Assembly: GCA_029582155.1 (NCBI GenBank)
Contig: CM055899.1
Span: forward strand, 55,819,853 to 55,883,852
DNA: 64,000 bases
Source of the DNA: Panopea generosa
Taxonomy: Eukaryota > Mollusca > Bivalvia > Adapedonta > Hiatellidae
Direction of reading: 5' to 3'
In this document: positions 23,752 to 36,366 of the stretch, in pieces
Numbering within the stretch: the stretch's first letter is position 1
Layout of the letters: every line of letters starts with the position of its first letter
Program-made: the position numbers and the translations under genes
Notes under the pieces: model-generated
What the model was told of the DNA's origin: nothing
Database searches by the model: none
Seen by the model: the letters and a program-made list of their open reading frames with translations, nothing else

Positions 23752-25740
23752 TAGTGATCAAATACTCATGTGCCTTCATATACATGTTTTTCATTGCTAC
23801 AGCTTTGATGATCACAGTCTAGTGATCAAATACTCATGTGCTCTCATATACATGTTTTAAATGGTACAGCTTTGATGATCACAGTCTAGAGATCAAATAC
23901 TCATGTGCTCTCATATACATGTTTTTCATTGCTACAGCTTTGATGATCACAGTCTGTTGATCAAATACTCATGTGCCCTCATATACATGTATTTCATTGC
24001 TACAGCTATGATGATCACAGTCTAGTGATCAAATACTCATGTGCTCTCATATACAAGTTTTATTGCTACAGCTTTGATGATCACAGTCTAGTGATCAAAT
24101 ATTCATGTGCTCTCATATACATGTTTTTATTGGTAGAGCTTTGATGATCTCAGTCTAGTGATCAAATACTCATGTGCCCTCATATACATGTTTTTCATTG
24201 CTACATCTGTGATGATCACAGTCTAGTGATCAAATACTCATGTGCCTAATATACATGTTTTTCATTGCTACAGCTTTGAAGATTACAGTCTAGTGATCAA
24301 ATACTCATGTGCCCTCATATACATGTTTTTCGTTAATACAGCTTTGATGATCACAGTCTAGAGATCAAATACTCATGTGCCCTAATATACATGTTTTTCA
24401 TTGCTGCAGCTTTGAATATTACAGTCTAGTGATCAAATACTCATGTGCCCTAATATTCATTTTTTCATTGCTACAGCTTTGATGACCACAGTCTAGTGAT
24501 CAAATATTCATGTGCCCTCATATACAGGTTTTTCATTGCTACAGCTTTGATGATCACAGTCTAGTGACCAAATACTCACGTGCCTTCATATACATGATTT
24601 TCTTTGCTACAGCTTTGATGATCACAGTGTAGTGATCAAATACTCATGTGCTCTCATATACATGTTTGTCATTGCTACAGCTTTGATGATCACAGTCTAG
24701 TGATCAAAGACTCATGTTCCTTCATATACATGTTTTTGTATTACTACAGCTTTGAAGATCACAGTGTAGTGATCAAATACTCATGTGCCCTCATATACAT
24801 GTTTTTCATTGCTACAGCTTTGATGATCACAGTCTAGTGATCAAATATTCATGTGCCCTCATATACATGTTTTTCATTGCTACAGCTTTGATGATCACAG
24901 TCTAGTGATCATATATTCATGTGCCCTCATATACATGTTTTTTCATTGCTGCAGCTTTGATGATTACAGTTTAATGATCAAATACTCATGTGCTCTATAT
25001 ACATGATTTTCATTGCTACAGCTTTCATGATCACAGTCTAGTGATCAAAGACTCATGTTCCCTCATATACATGTTTTCGTATTACTATAGCTTTGAAGAT
25101 GATAGTCTAGTGATCAAATACTCATGAGCCCTTATATACATGTTTGTCATTGCTACAGTTTTGATGATTACAGTCTAATGATCAAATACTCATGTGCTCT
25201 ATATACATGATTTTCATTGCTACAGCTTTGATGATAACAGTCTAGTGACCAAATACTCATGTCCCTTCATATACATGATTTTCATTGCTACAGCTTTGAT
25301 GATCACAGTCTAGTGATCAAGTATTCATGTGCCCTCATATACATGTTTTTCATTGCTACAGCTTTGATGATCACAGTCTAGTGATCAAATACTCATGTTC
25401 ACTCATTTACATGTTTTGTATTACTACAGTTTGAATATCAAAGTCTAGTGATCAAATACTCATGTGCCCTCATATACATGTTTTTCATTGCTACAGCTTT
25501 GATGATCACAGTATAGTGATCAAATACGCATGTGTCCTCATATACATGTTTTGTATTACTACAGCTTTGATGATCACAGTCTAGTGATCAAATACTCTTG
25601 TGCCCTTATATACATGTTTTTCATTGCTACAGCTGTGAAGATCACAGTCTAGTGATCAAATACTCATGTGCTCTCATAAACATATTTTTTAATGCTACAG
25701 CTTTGATGATCACAGTCTAGTGATCAAATACTGATATGCC

Positions 25741-25788
<48 letters not shown>

Positions 25789-26109
25789 TTTCATTGCTGC
25801 AGCTTTGATGATAACAGTCTAGTAATCAAATACTCATGTGCTCTCATATACATGATTTTCATTGCTGTAGCTTTGATGGTCACAGTCTAGTGATCAAATA
25901 CTCATGTGCCCATATATACATGTTTTTCATTGTTGCAGCTTTGATGATTACAGTCTAGTGATCAAATACTCATGTGTTCTCATATACATGTTTTTTATGG
26001 ATACAGCTTTGATTTTCACAGTCTAGTGATCGAATACTCATGTGCCCGCATATACATGTTTTGTATTACTACAGCTTTGACGATAGCAGTCTAGTGATCA
26101 AATACTCAT
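23752..26109. repeat. 68-bp satellite array, left part
   Basis: About 35 tandem copies of a 68-bp unit that runs TGATCAAATACTCATGTGCC, CTCATATACATGTTTTTCAT, TGCTACAGCTTTGATGATCA, CAGTCTAG. Copies are about 85-95% alike with small indels. Each unit holds a dyad TGATCAC-agtcta-GTGATCA across the unit boundary. The array is cut at 26109 by a DNA transposon and resumes at 30487 in phase. A TA microsatellite expanded within one unit at 25744-25785. Confidence 0.95.
25744..25785. repeat. (TA)n microsatellite inside the satellite
   Basis: About 42 bases of alternating AT replace the ATATACATG region of one 68-bp unit, an expansion of the AT-rich stretch of that unit. Confidence 0.95.
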
Positions 26110-27129
26110 CGTTGGCTCAGCGCAAAACCCCAGTAACTGCATTTTTCTTACTTTTCAGGAGAGACAAAAAACTGATTATATCAATTACTAGTTAAAAGAC
26201 TTAAGTTGAATCTTATAATTAAGCATATTCATTAAAAACAGTTCTTCACATTTGTATCTTGAATAAAAAAAATATTAACGAAGTATTAAAAGTAATCTGA
26301 AAAATTAAGTTGGAAATTTGCGTTGAAAAACTCGGTGCAAAACTCCAGTAACAGCACTCACTGATTTTTTGCTCTGAATAATATTTGTGCAAAACTCCAG
26401 TAAGTGCATTGACTGGTTTTTTGCTCTTAAATTTATTTATGCAAAACATCAGTATTAACTCTAAAAGGTATATTGTACAATTAAAATGGCCAAAGATTTA
26501 CTAAACAGTACAACTAGTATAATAACATTAGTTTAATGGAAAAAAGAGTTTATTTGACTTATACAATAGACAATATTTATTCAAACACTATTTTATTAAA
26601 AGTAATTCTGGCCTCTGGCCCATAATACAAATATACATAGTAAACATGCACATAACAAATTACTTGCTATAACTTATAGTAACTGCTTCTTAAATTAATA
26701 TTATTTTATTATTAGTTTTTAAATTAAAAAATCAAATAATATTAAAATGAAACATTTCTTTTCTTACGCTGATATTTATTAAGCTTCACAATAAGCATGA
26801 ATAGAAAGCTCTGTGGAATTATAAACTGTTTTAAAATCATAAACAGAATGATTCATATTTCTCTTTTATAAACACTATTTCTGTACTTCATATCGAAATT
26901 AAAAAAAGAATTTCTTAAGATTATTTGAGCAGTATCTATCAATTATAATCTTTAGTAATTTAAAAATAAAAAGCAAAAATTTTCATCTTTTAGCAGTGTT
27001 TTATCTAAAAATGTGTTGCTTTGAGTCATCGTATTACAAATAACGGGTCATTTTTCATTAATTAAATTACAATAAAAGTCATTTAACATTAATAGTAACT
27101 ATAACTATATTTGCCAGTTATGCTAAAAA

Positions 27130-27700
27130 TTAATAATTAATTAACGGACAAGTTGGCTGCTTTATTACCATTAATATAAACAAACAGTATTTCTTTGAAA
27201 CCTTCCTTTTACTATTGGTCTTATTTAGAATTGGTTGTTCTAGAATTGTTCGAGACATATAGTCTCTTTGGCGATCAATATTACCAAAGTCCCAGAAATC
27301 ATTGAATAAAGTTTCTCTTTGGGTTTCTGTAATATGAAGTTGACAAAGCAATCAACAACCTTTTTTAACTGATTTAGCATATTTATTCACCCCACAATGA
27401 CTTGTATAGCTAAGACCTCTGTTTCTTTTATTTTTGATAATAGTTCTTTTCCAGTTAGATTCCTGTTTCTTTTTTTCTCCCCCTACTTTGATTTCCTACA
27501 TTTAAGACATTTCCCATTTGACATTCATTAGAGAGGCTATTGAGTTCAGAGGTGTGAGGGATTAAATTCCTAACGGGTCATGCAAAGAAATTCAATGGTC
27601 TGTCATCATCATCATCAACTGTATTTTCACTCATTTCTATATTACAACTCTTATCACAAGTACCTTTTATTTCACTCTTCATCTCAGTAGAATTCCTTCT
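27130..27700 (-). pseudogene. Transposase-like N-terminal region, broken
   Basis: Read on the minus strand, frames contain SRGRKK, then ESNWKRTIIKNKRNRGLSY, then QRETLFNDFWDFGNIDRQRD, then a K/R-rich stretch ending at a stop near 27130. The order (basic segment, NW.R...KRNRG.SY, Cys positions, then a FW.LG...QRD block) is one I associate with the N-terminus of large uncharacterised transposase-like proteins of cnidarians, insects and molluscs. That is a memory-based inference. A TGA stop interrupts the Cys region and a frameshift lies near the A/G run at 27470-27485. The downstream catalytic part is missing and replaced by about 1 kb of AT-rich DNA up to the left terminal repeat. It lies directly downstream, in the same direction, of the 28-residue repeat reading frame. 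Confidence 0.55.
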
Positions 27701-27759
27701 ATAACTAACATTTTTACCTGACCACTATTCATATCACTACCTTAGCCTCTATCACCAAT

Positions 27760-30080
27760 ATTAGTTCCATCCCCTCTTTCATCACACTTAACCCCACTAC
27801 CACTATTCAACTCACTATCATCGCCTCTTATCACTAGACCCACCAACACTACCACTATTCATCTCCCTACCATTGCCTCTTTCACTAATCTTACTACCAT
27901 CCACTCTTTCACCAGTCTTACAACCACTACCACTATAATAATTCATCTTACTATCATCAACTCTATCACCAAACTCACTACCATCCCCTGTATCACCAGA
28001 CTTGTCACCACTACCACTATAATAATTCATCTCACTACCATCGCCCCTATCACCAATCTCACTACCATCCATTTTTTCACCAGATTTACCATCACTACCA
28101 CTATAATAGTTCATCTCTCTACCATCCATTCTTTCACCAGACTTGTCACCACTACCACTATAATAATTCATCTCACTACCATCACCTCTATCACTAATCT
28201 CACTGCCATCCTCTCTATCACCAAACTTACCAACACTACCACTATAATAATTCATCTCACTATCATCACCTCTATCACTAATCTCACTGACATCCTCTCT
28301 ATCACCAGACTTACCAACACTATAACTATACTAATTCATCTCACTATCATTGCCTCTTTCAATAGTCTCACTGCCATCCTCTTTATCACCAGACTTACCA
28401 ACACTACCACTATAATAATTCATCTCACTATCATCGCCTCTATCACAAATCTCACTGACATCCTCTCTATTACCAGACTTACCAACACTATAACTATAAT
28501 AATTCATCTCACTATCATCGCCACTTTCACTAATCTCACTGCCATCCTCTCTATCACCAGACTTACCAACACTACCACTATAATAACTCATGTCACTACC
28601 ATCGCCTCTATTACTAATCTCACTGCCATTCTCTCTATCACTAGATTTACCAACACTACCACTATAATAATTCATCTCACTATCATCGTCTCTATCACTA
28701 ATCTCACTGCCATCCCTCTATCACCAGACTTACCAACACTACCACTATAATAATTCATCTTGCTACCATCACCTCTATCACCAATCTCTCTACCATCCCC
28801 TCTATCACCAGACTTACCAACACTACCACTATAATAATTAATCTCACTACCATCGCCTCTATCACCAATCTATTTACCATCCTTTCTATCGCCAGACTTA
28901 CCAACACTACCACTATAATAATTCATCTCACTATCATCACCTCTATCACCAATCTCACTACCATCCCTTGTATCACCAGACTTGTCACCACTACCACTAT
29001 AATAATTTATCTCACTATCATCGCCTCTATCACCAATCTCATTACCATCCTCTGTATCACCAGACTTATCACCACTACCACTATAATAATTCATCTTGCT
29101 ACCATGGCCTCTATCACCAATCTCTCAACCATCCCCTCTATCACCAGACTTACCAACACTACCACTATAATAATGCATCTCACTACCATCGCCTCTATCA
29201 CCATTCTCACTACCATCCTCTCTATCACCAGACTTACCAACACTACCACTATAATAATTCAGCTCACTATCATCGCCTCTATCACCAATCTCACTACCAT
29301 CCCTTATATCACCAGACTTGTCACCACTACCACTATAATAATTCATCTCACTATCATCACCTCTATCACCAATCTCACTACCATCCTTTGTATCACCAGA
29401 CTTGTCACCACCACTACCACTATAATAATTCATCTCACTATCATCGCCTCTATCACCAATCTCACTACCATCCCTTGTATCACCAGACTTGTCACCACCA
29501 CTACCACTATAATAATTCATCTCACTATCATCGCCTCTATCACCAATCTCTCTACCATCCCCTCTATCACCAGACTTACCAACACTACCACTATAATAAT
29601 TCATCTCACTACCAGCGCCTCTATCACCAATCTCACTACCATCCTCTCTATCACCAGACCTACCAACACTACCACTATAATAATTCATCTCGATATTGTC
29701 ACCTCTGTCACTAATCTCACTACCATCCTCTCTATCACCAGACTTACCAATACTACCACTATAATAATTCATCTCACTATCGTCACCTCTGTCAGTAATC
29801 TTACTACCATCCTCTCTATCACCAGACCTACCAACACTACCACTATAATAATTCATCTCACTATCGTCACCTCTGTCACTAATCTCACTACCATCCTCTC
29901 TATCACCAGACTTACCAACACTACCACTATAACAATTCATTTCACTATTATCACCTCTTTTACTTATCTCACTACCATCCTCTCTATCACCAGACTTACC
30001 AACACTACCACTATAATAATTCATCTCATTATCATCGCCTCTATCACTAATCTCTATACCATCCTCTATTTCAGAAGTAG
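27760..30080 (-). repeat. 84-bp coding-type minisatellite (28-residue repeats on the minus strand)
   Basis: About 27 copies of an 84-bp unit. Read on the minus strand each unit encodes 28 residues of the type MNYYSGSVGKSGD followed by REDGSEISDRGDDSE, rich in G, S, D, E and Y and therefore predicted disordered. The frame holds over most of the array: one extra-codon variant (GSGGDKSGD) is in frame, while a one-base deletion near 28714 and nonsense codons near 28290 and 28870 break it. The plus strand is also open over long stretches in two frames (T/I- and H/Y-rich), but that follows from the 3n period. Position upstream of the transposase-like remnant and matching orientation suggest that the array expanded inside its N-terminal coding region. 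Confidence 0.85.
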
Positions 30081-30486
30081 AAAAATATGGTTATTTACAT
30101 CTATAGAATTTAAAAACATGCTGCTATCATTCAGATCCAGATATTTTTTTTTTCTTTTCTAGGGGGAGGGAGTGTCAATGAAAAAATATAGTGCAGGAAA
30201 GTTATAAAATCATAGATAATACTGGCTTTTTGCATTATTGATTTTTTGTATTGTACTTTAAAAACTTAGTGCAAAAACTCAGTAAGTGCAGTTACTGGGG
30301 TTTTGCGCTGAGAAAAATCATAAATGCAGTTACTGGATTTTGCTATTTTTTTAATTAAAACATAAAAAAAAAAAATTCAACCACCATATTTTGATAGGAG
30401 GTGTAACTTACCTTTATATACCAAATTATTGAAAAAAGTAATTTTGGGATAAATGTTAGTTACTGAGGTTTTGCGCCGAGCCAACG

Positions 30487-30852
30487 TCATGTGCTCTTAT
30501 ATACATGTTTTTCATTGCTGCAGCTTTGATGATCACAGTCTAGTGATCAAATACTCATGTGCCCTCATATACATGTTTTTTATTGGTACAGCTTTGATGA
30601 TCACAGTCTAGTGATCAAATACTCATGTGCTCTCATATACATGTTTTTTATTGGTACAGCTTTGATGATCACAGTCTAGTGATCAAATACTCATGTGCCA
30701 TCATATACATGTTTTTCATTGCTACAACTTTGATGATAACAGTCTATTGATCAAATACTCATGTGCCCTAATATGCATGTTTTTCATTGCTACAGCTTTG
30801 ATGATCACAATCTAGTGATCAAATACTCATGTGCCCTCATATACATGTTTTC
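30487..30852. repeat. 68-bp satellite array, right part
   Basis: Five and a half further copies of the unit described at 23752-26109, beginning in the phase expected after the TCAT target duplication and ending in TATACATGTTTTCAG. Confidence 0.95.
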
Positions 30853-33769
30853 AGTTCCACTCACAACTAACAACTCATTGTAATAAATTTATTATAGTGT
30901 TATTTAAGACCCTTAATTACATATTAACGTAAGTGGCCGATATGTGAAAAACAAAGTGAAGTAGATTATTATGATTGTTGTTGTTTTTGTTTGTTTATCA
31001 TGGTTATGCTATTGCTATTATATACGCTGTGTAACAACGAAAGCAAGAATTCAAACAATTATTGCAATTACAAAGTGTACTTTCGTATTACTTCCGAATT
31101 GAAAATAGTGTTATTAAATATATACATTTCTTTCTTTCATAAATTCTGCCAAATAGTAAATTTATCCTATATTCCATGCACGTATATCACAACTTTATCA
31201 CATAAAGTAATTTCAGCATAACTACCATTGACAGTATACCCACAAATACTATTTTCTACATGCAGGCGCCCGAAACGCTATTATTTGTATGTAGCCGCAT
31301 TTCGACACGCAGAATATACGACTAAGCCGTTCAATAGACTTCACCCATATCGATCTTCAGCTACGCATTTTTTAACTTCCCTGTCGTAACTACAAGAATT
31401 TATGTACAGCAGCGTAGTTAACCGACAGAGTGTAACGTATTTCAAAACAGTGTGTGGCATCTGTTTTAAAGTGTAAGTAATTATTTCATTTACTGATTTA
31501 TTAAAAAATGGAAACGTGTATAACATATACAGTACATAAATGACATTTATTCGTGCTAAGTTTCGGTTTGTGTTACTGTGTACATAAAACTGTCAAGGTT
31601 TATAAACATCAATTGTTCTTATTATAATGTTTGAGCTAATTTAAATTGTCTATTACATGTTTAAACATATGTTTATAGTGGTTTATTTTCATTAGTTTAT
31701 TTTTCCATATATTAGGTATTATTTCATGTGTAATATTTTTAATCTTCGGTTCCGTTTTTCATGTTCCTACTTTTATAAACAAAAAATGCACAGCTTGGCT
31801 ATTTTTTTAAGATTTCAAGGCTCTGTTATACCTATCAATTGATTGGTACGTCGAAATAAACTCCCACACTTCCACAACACATTGAGGGAATGGTGATATA
31901 GGGAGTTTTACATAAAAGCCCAGCTGCCCTCATAACGAACTTACAAATATAATTCAGTACCTATGGCTCGTTGTTTTGCGCTTTAAGTAGTATCTAAACC
32001 TATTCCCCACCCCTGTTGTCCTTTTGTCACAACGGTGGAATGGGGGGGGGGGGGGGGGGGGGGGTGCTTTGTGGGAAGATAATACAAGTTATGTGTCTTG
32101 TTTACATACTGTTTGGGTTAAAATATTGAAAATTATTGAAGCGACCGACTGATTTATAAATAACCCTTTAACTTGATTTTCGTGTACAAATGAACAAAGA
32201 ATAGCTTTACATAATGCAGTGTACGCCATGATTTAAAGTGTATGTAATTGTTGAATTTATTGATTTTTAAAGATATTTGAAAGGAGTATTACACATACAG
32301 TACAAACATACCATTGACTTCTACTAAGATCCGATTTGTACTAGTGCGTACATTATTATTCTAATCTAAATTAACCTATAGTTTTATTATATATTTTATT
32401 TCTAATAATGTGTTAATTATAGTAGTTTTGTCAAATAGCCATTATTTTCGTTTTCATGTATTGTGAATTGATTTATGTGTGAAAGTTCCGTGTCATTTTA
32501 GCTCGACTTTTCAAAGATTGAACTTTACGTTATGTTTTTTATTTTAATGTTTTAAATACTATAGTTGAGTAAATACAATTCAAAATACATATGCTACTAT
32601 ATTGAGTACTACACATTGACGATAGACTGGATACAAGTAAAACACTATAAAATCACCAGTATGCATGATGTATCTCAGAATGTTTTTTCTATATAAGGAA
32701 GTTGTATAACCATAATAGCTTGGACGTGTTCTTGAACAGGTCCAATGAAAAATTCACCAAAATATACAAAAAAAATATATAATCATAAGATCTCGCTCAA
32801 ATTCTGGTATAGTCGTAGAAATAATGTCGAGTTTAGCCATTGAATTAAATGCATATTCTATAAATCCTAGTTGAGTATTTAAGTAATACGCTGCTTATCA
32901 TTCGTACTTATATTGTTACAGTATATATTATAACTGATAAATTTATCTTTGGTAGACTTGGTTTATGTCGCAACTTTAGAAAGAAAACTCCCTGTGTAAT
33001 AGTATCCACCAATTCGTAACACATTTTACCAACAATAACATGTTTGAGTCCTTTGATAATCAATGTAAAACAGCACTGCAAGCAACTTGACTTGTTTCGA
33101 ACATTTTAATTTACTTGATTTGTACATGTCACCTGTCTATATTTAGAAATGCTAGATGTTTTATCACGAAAGTATTATAGCAATACAGTTTGTGTCATCT
33201 CCATTTATATGACATGAAGATTTATATTAGCTCATCGTTTAAACAAAAAATGCGTCGTTTTCATTCGTGTCGGTGCGATTGCTGTGAAACACACCGACCT
33301 GCTTCTTTGTTTGTTTGTTTTTTTAATCAGAATGTGTAATTAACTTTATTTCTAGAGTCAAACTGTTTCAATCTAAATCTAAGTTTTAATTACATTATTA
33401 GAATTGTAGACAATAACTTAACGGATTATCTGCGAAATAAATAGTCGAATGCTTATATGATGTCATTTCGTCTTTTGGTAAGCGTTGATATATAAAATCA
33501 TTGGCCTTGTAATGCCTTGCAAAGAGTATAGATATCGTTATTTGCACAATTACAACTGATATAAGCACTGTGTTGCAATCGCAGCCGTTTTGTTACACTA
33601 AGGGGTGATATTTGACATATTGTTGCAATATGTAACTACATTTCAGAAATCAACTTCTCTATTATATCTTTACATATGATGGCAAATTACACAATTTATA
33701 CACTTTATCATTATATGAGAGTTTTATGTTGTTGATGCAAGTGCCTTTAAATGGGGTATACAGTGCTAC
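30853..33769. other. Non-coding stretch with diverged direct repeats and a poly-G run
   Basis: A block at 31447-31590 (GTTTTAAAGTGTAAGTAATT, then ACATATACAGTACA, then GTGTACAT) recurs with changes at 32215-32350, about 770 bp downstream, so the region was duplicated long ago. No gene is supported. A poly-G tract lies between the copies. Confidence 0.45.
32042..32064. repeat. Uninterrupted poly-G tract (23 G)
   Basis: Twenty-three consecutive G residues in otherwise AT-rich DNA. Such a tract can form G-quadruplex structures and is prone to length errors in sequencing, so the exact count is uncertain. Confidence 0.95.
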
Positions 33770-33970
33770 CGTCGTACTGTCCGTCCGTCCGTGTCACTGT
33801 TACTAAGCGTATCAATTAGCTGTCAACACTCTACCAGCGTCATTTTCCATCTGATTCAAGTTGATAAAACTTCTCACAGGTGTTCAGAACAGAGATACTT
33901 CGGATGCGTTTGCGTAAGTTTTTCGGGTCAAGGTCAATGTCATCATTACAAATAGAAGAATATTACCGCT
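33770..33970. repeat. Dispersed repeat fragment with GTCCGTCCGT motif
   Basis: Contains GTACTGTCCGTCCGTCCGTG, then TTCCATCTGATTCAAG, then TCGGGTCAAGGTCAATGTCA, a motif order common in unclassified mollusc repeats. A second fragment with a CCGTCTATCCATCCGTCCGG segment lies at 50630-50780. The class is unknown. Confidence 0.45.
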
Positions 33971-34484
33971 ACCGATGTTTCAGTTAATGTTTTATTTATT
34001 TGCTATTGTTTATTTTTCTGCCCAAAATTAAATCCACATCAAATTTATTTCGTTACTATAACAGTTGGTGTTAGAAACAACCCTAAATATAATAAAAAAA
34101 TACATTGTCAAAGATATGAAGTGAAATAAATTTAAATTTAAATAAGATTCATAATTTTGTATCAGATTGCTTTTATTTACTGGTTTTTAAAAAAGAAGAG
34201 CTTGAGATGATAAATGTCTACTTACTTTACAATAATGTTTTTTGTTTATCAAAAACTAAGTAATAATGTTATAAGTAATGTTCTATAATGACACAATAAA
34301 TTTGATAATAAATTGCGACGTCAACCTAACTTTAAATCAATGCTTTTGTAACGATGTTGATAAAATGAAGCATAGTTTTAGAACCAAAATAAAACAAGAT
34401 TAAGCTATGTCACTTTCAAGAGTTGAAAATCTGAGAAAACTAGATAACGAGTGGTGAATGACAAATCAAGTTTGTAAACTTAAT

Positions 34485-34600
34485 TTTGTTTCACTAATGG
34501 TTGCGGCTATGAACAAAATTGATTTCGTTACACTTACGGTTGCTGTTATGAACAAAATTTATTTTGTTACACTAAAGGTTTTTGTCACACTAAGGTTTCA
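34485..34600. repeat. Short tandem repeat, period about 39 bp
   Basis: About two and a half copies of a unit containing AACAAAATTGATTTCGTTAC and ACTTACGGTTGCTGTTATG. No gene. Confidence 0.65.
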
Positions 34601-36251
34601 ACAAAGCACTGAACAAATACTTTATCAAGTAACTTAATAGATATACCACATATGGCAATTTATAATAAACTCGGGTTTTTACTAAATGTTGATGTTACAG
34701 TATACCCAAATCAGAATGTGTTGCACAATATCTCAATGTGTGCTGTGTTTGACTTTGCTCGCACATTTTATTGTTGTAAAAGTAGTTTAACTAGACTGGT
34801 AAGTGATAAGTTTTTATTTACATGTACCACTAATACAGATGGATCTCTTTTTCTGATTTATTTACATGTTTAAATTACTAAAATTGTGTTTATAAAAAGC
34901 AAACTATTGTGGGATGAAACAACCACTCAGAAAAGTAAGCCCTGCTGTGACTTTTTGTCATTGACTGTTAAGGCAAACCCCAGGCCTGTTGTTTTTATCC
35001 TCGCCATTACCGGTTAGAATAGGGAGGGAACATGCACAGTATAATTTATTATAATGAATAGGTTATTGTTTTTTTTCAATTTCAATAAAGCTTTTCACTT
35101 TGTAGACAGAGACATGTTAAATATTAATTACTCTTCTTATTTAGTCTACTAGTTCAATCACCTGTGTACGGATTACTGACAACGTAACAAAGTCGTTTTA
35201 TTGTGAAACATGAATGAAGTGATAATATCGATATATACACAATTTTGACCTTTGGGTTCAATTCCACAATTTTATACTATCAGCTTTACTATATGACAAT
35301 GATGTCGTGTTCCTAGCTGGTTCAGAAGGAATTCCACAGTATATATGGTATACATTACAAAACTGATGCGGAAAAGGAAGAGTATTTATAAACAATTCCA
35401 TGTGGAAACTCCAGAAAATCTCACCTACACAGGAGTAATCGTGTATCTATAGAAACGAGATAATATACAAATGACATAAAAACATATATAGAGGGATTAT
35501 ACATCACAAAAAACAAGAGTTGACATACTACTGTGATACTTTAGATATCACAGGGGATGATCCGGTTCGCGGTTACTCGCACCCTTGAAAATATCAATCA
35601 AAACAGAACCCAGAAGTAAACTGAAATGATATCAATGTAACATTGCCATTCATTTTAATTATCACATTGATACCATTTTGTTAAATGATCCTAACATTGA
35701 AATCAAATATTTGAGTAAACGTGACCCGTCGGGTGATTATGCAGCATCCGTATTTCCGCCTATATTTCATTTTTTATTTTTGTTTTCGTTTCGAGTTAAT
35801 AGTGCCAATAGTCCATATATTTGTATAAACAGATTGCAGAATCAGTTGCTTCATATTATAAAACGTACATTTATATATGAAGCACGTTTATCTGAAACTT
35901 ATCACTCAGAAGAGTAACACAGGTGTAAATATATAAAGCTATCGGTTCTTGTTTGTGTTACTTGACTGTCTTTCTCAGATCGTATACAACAACAAAACTA
36001 ATAAAATCATGACAAATGTACTGAACAGAACAGCTAACTCGCCACCTGACATTTTACGTACTTGCAATTTTATATATTTTCTCAAAAGTAGCAAAGCAAT
36101 TTAGACTATGTAAATGTCTGTAAATGGCATATATAACTTTTAAAGCGCTTCTACATATTTTGACGAAGTTATTGGAAAACAAAAGTGAACGGTTAGCTGG
36201 TACGTTCAACATATAAAGACTTGTTAAAAAAGCAACCACATCGGACACTGT
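34601..36251. other. Non-coding stretch, possible upstream region of a host gene
   Basis: No supported gene. A TATA-like AAATATATAAAG lies near 35926, about 320 bp upstream of the candidate first exon at 36252. Many such strings occur in AT-rich DNA, so a promoter is only possible. Confidence 0.3.
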
Positions 36252-36311
36252 ATGATAAACTACAAGGCGATGTTACTGATTAGTACAATAATTGTCGTTC
36301 TCTGCTATACT
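36252..36311 (+). CDS. Candidate first exon encoding a signal peptide
   Basis: ATG at 36252 begins 20 codons, MINYKAMLLISTIIVVLCYT, a short polar start and a hydrophobic core typical of a signal peptide, and stops exactly at a GTAAGT donor (36312). It ends in phase 0. The next candidate exon starts 55 bp downstream after a TTCCAG acceptor. I recognise no family. Chance is possible, as hydrophobic readings are common in T-rich DNA; the coincidence of a full signal peptide with a consensus donor raises it above background. Confidence 0.35.
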
Positions 36312-36366
36312 GTAAGTTTCATATGGATAAGATTATCATTCATAAAGTTATTTTTTCTACTTCCAG

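Larger units (their letters stand above)
26110..30486. mobile_element. 4.4-kb DNA transposon inserted in the 68-bp satellite
   Basis: The satellite is interrupted within a unit: AATACTCAT at 26101-26109 and TCATGTGCTC at 30487-30496 rejoin exactly to the normal unit if one TCAT is removed, so TCAT is a 4-bp target duplication. The insert has 29-bp terminal inverted repeats (26110-26138 and 30458-30486, two mismatches) beginning CGTTGGCTC. Extra copies of the core GCAAAACTCCAGTAA lie inside both ends (near 26336, 26389 and 26438, and near 30270 and 30320), like subterminal transposase-binding sites. The minus strand carries a broken transposase-like N-terminal region and a long coding minisatellite. 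No catalytic domain is visible, so the copy is presumably non-autonomous. The superfamily is not determined; 4-bp duplications occur in several. Confidence 0.9.

Noticed and set aside
23752-26109. Regular spacing suggested a CRISPR-like array
   Set aside because: Units are contiguous 68-bp tandem copies without unique spacers, and the genome is eukaryotic.
28968-30162. Long plus-strand open frames (248 and 352 codons) rich in H/Y or T/I
   Set aside because: They are shadow readings of the 84-bp minisatellite; the 3n period keeps several frames open. The minus-strand frame fits the adjacent transposase-like remnant better.
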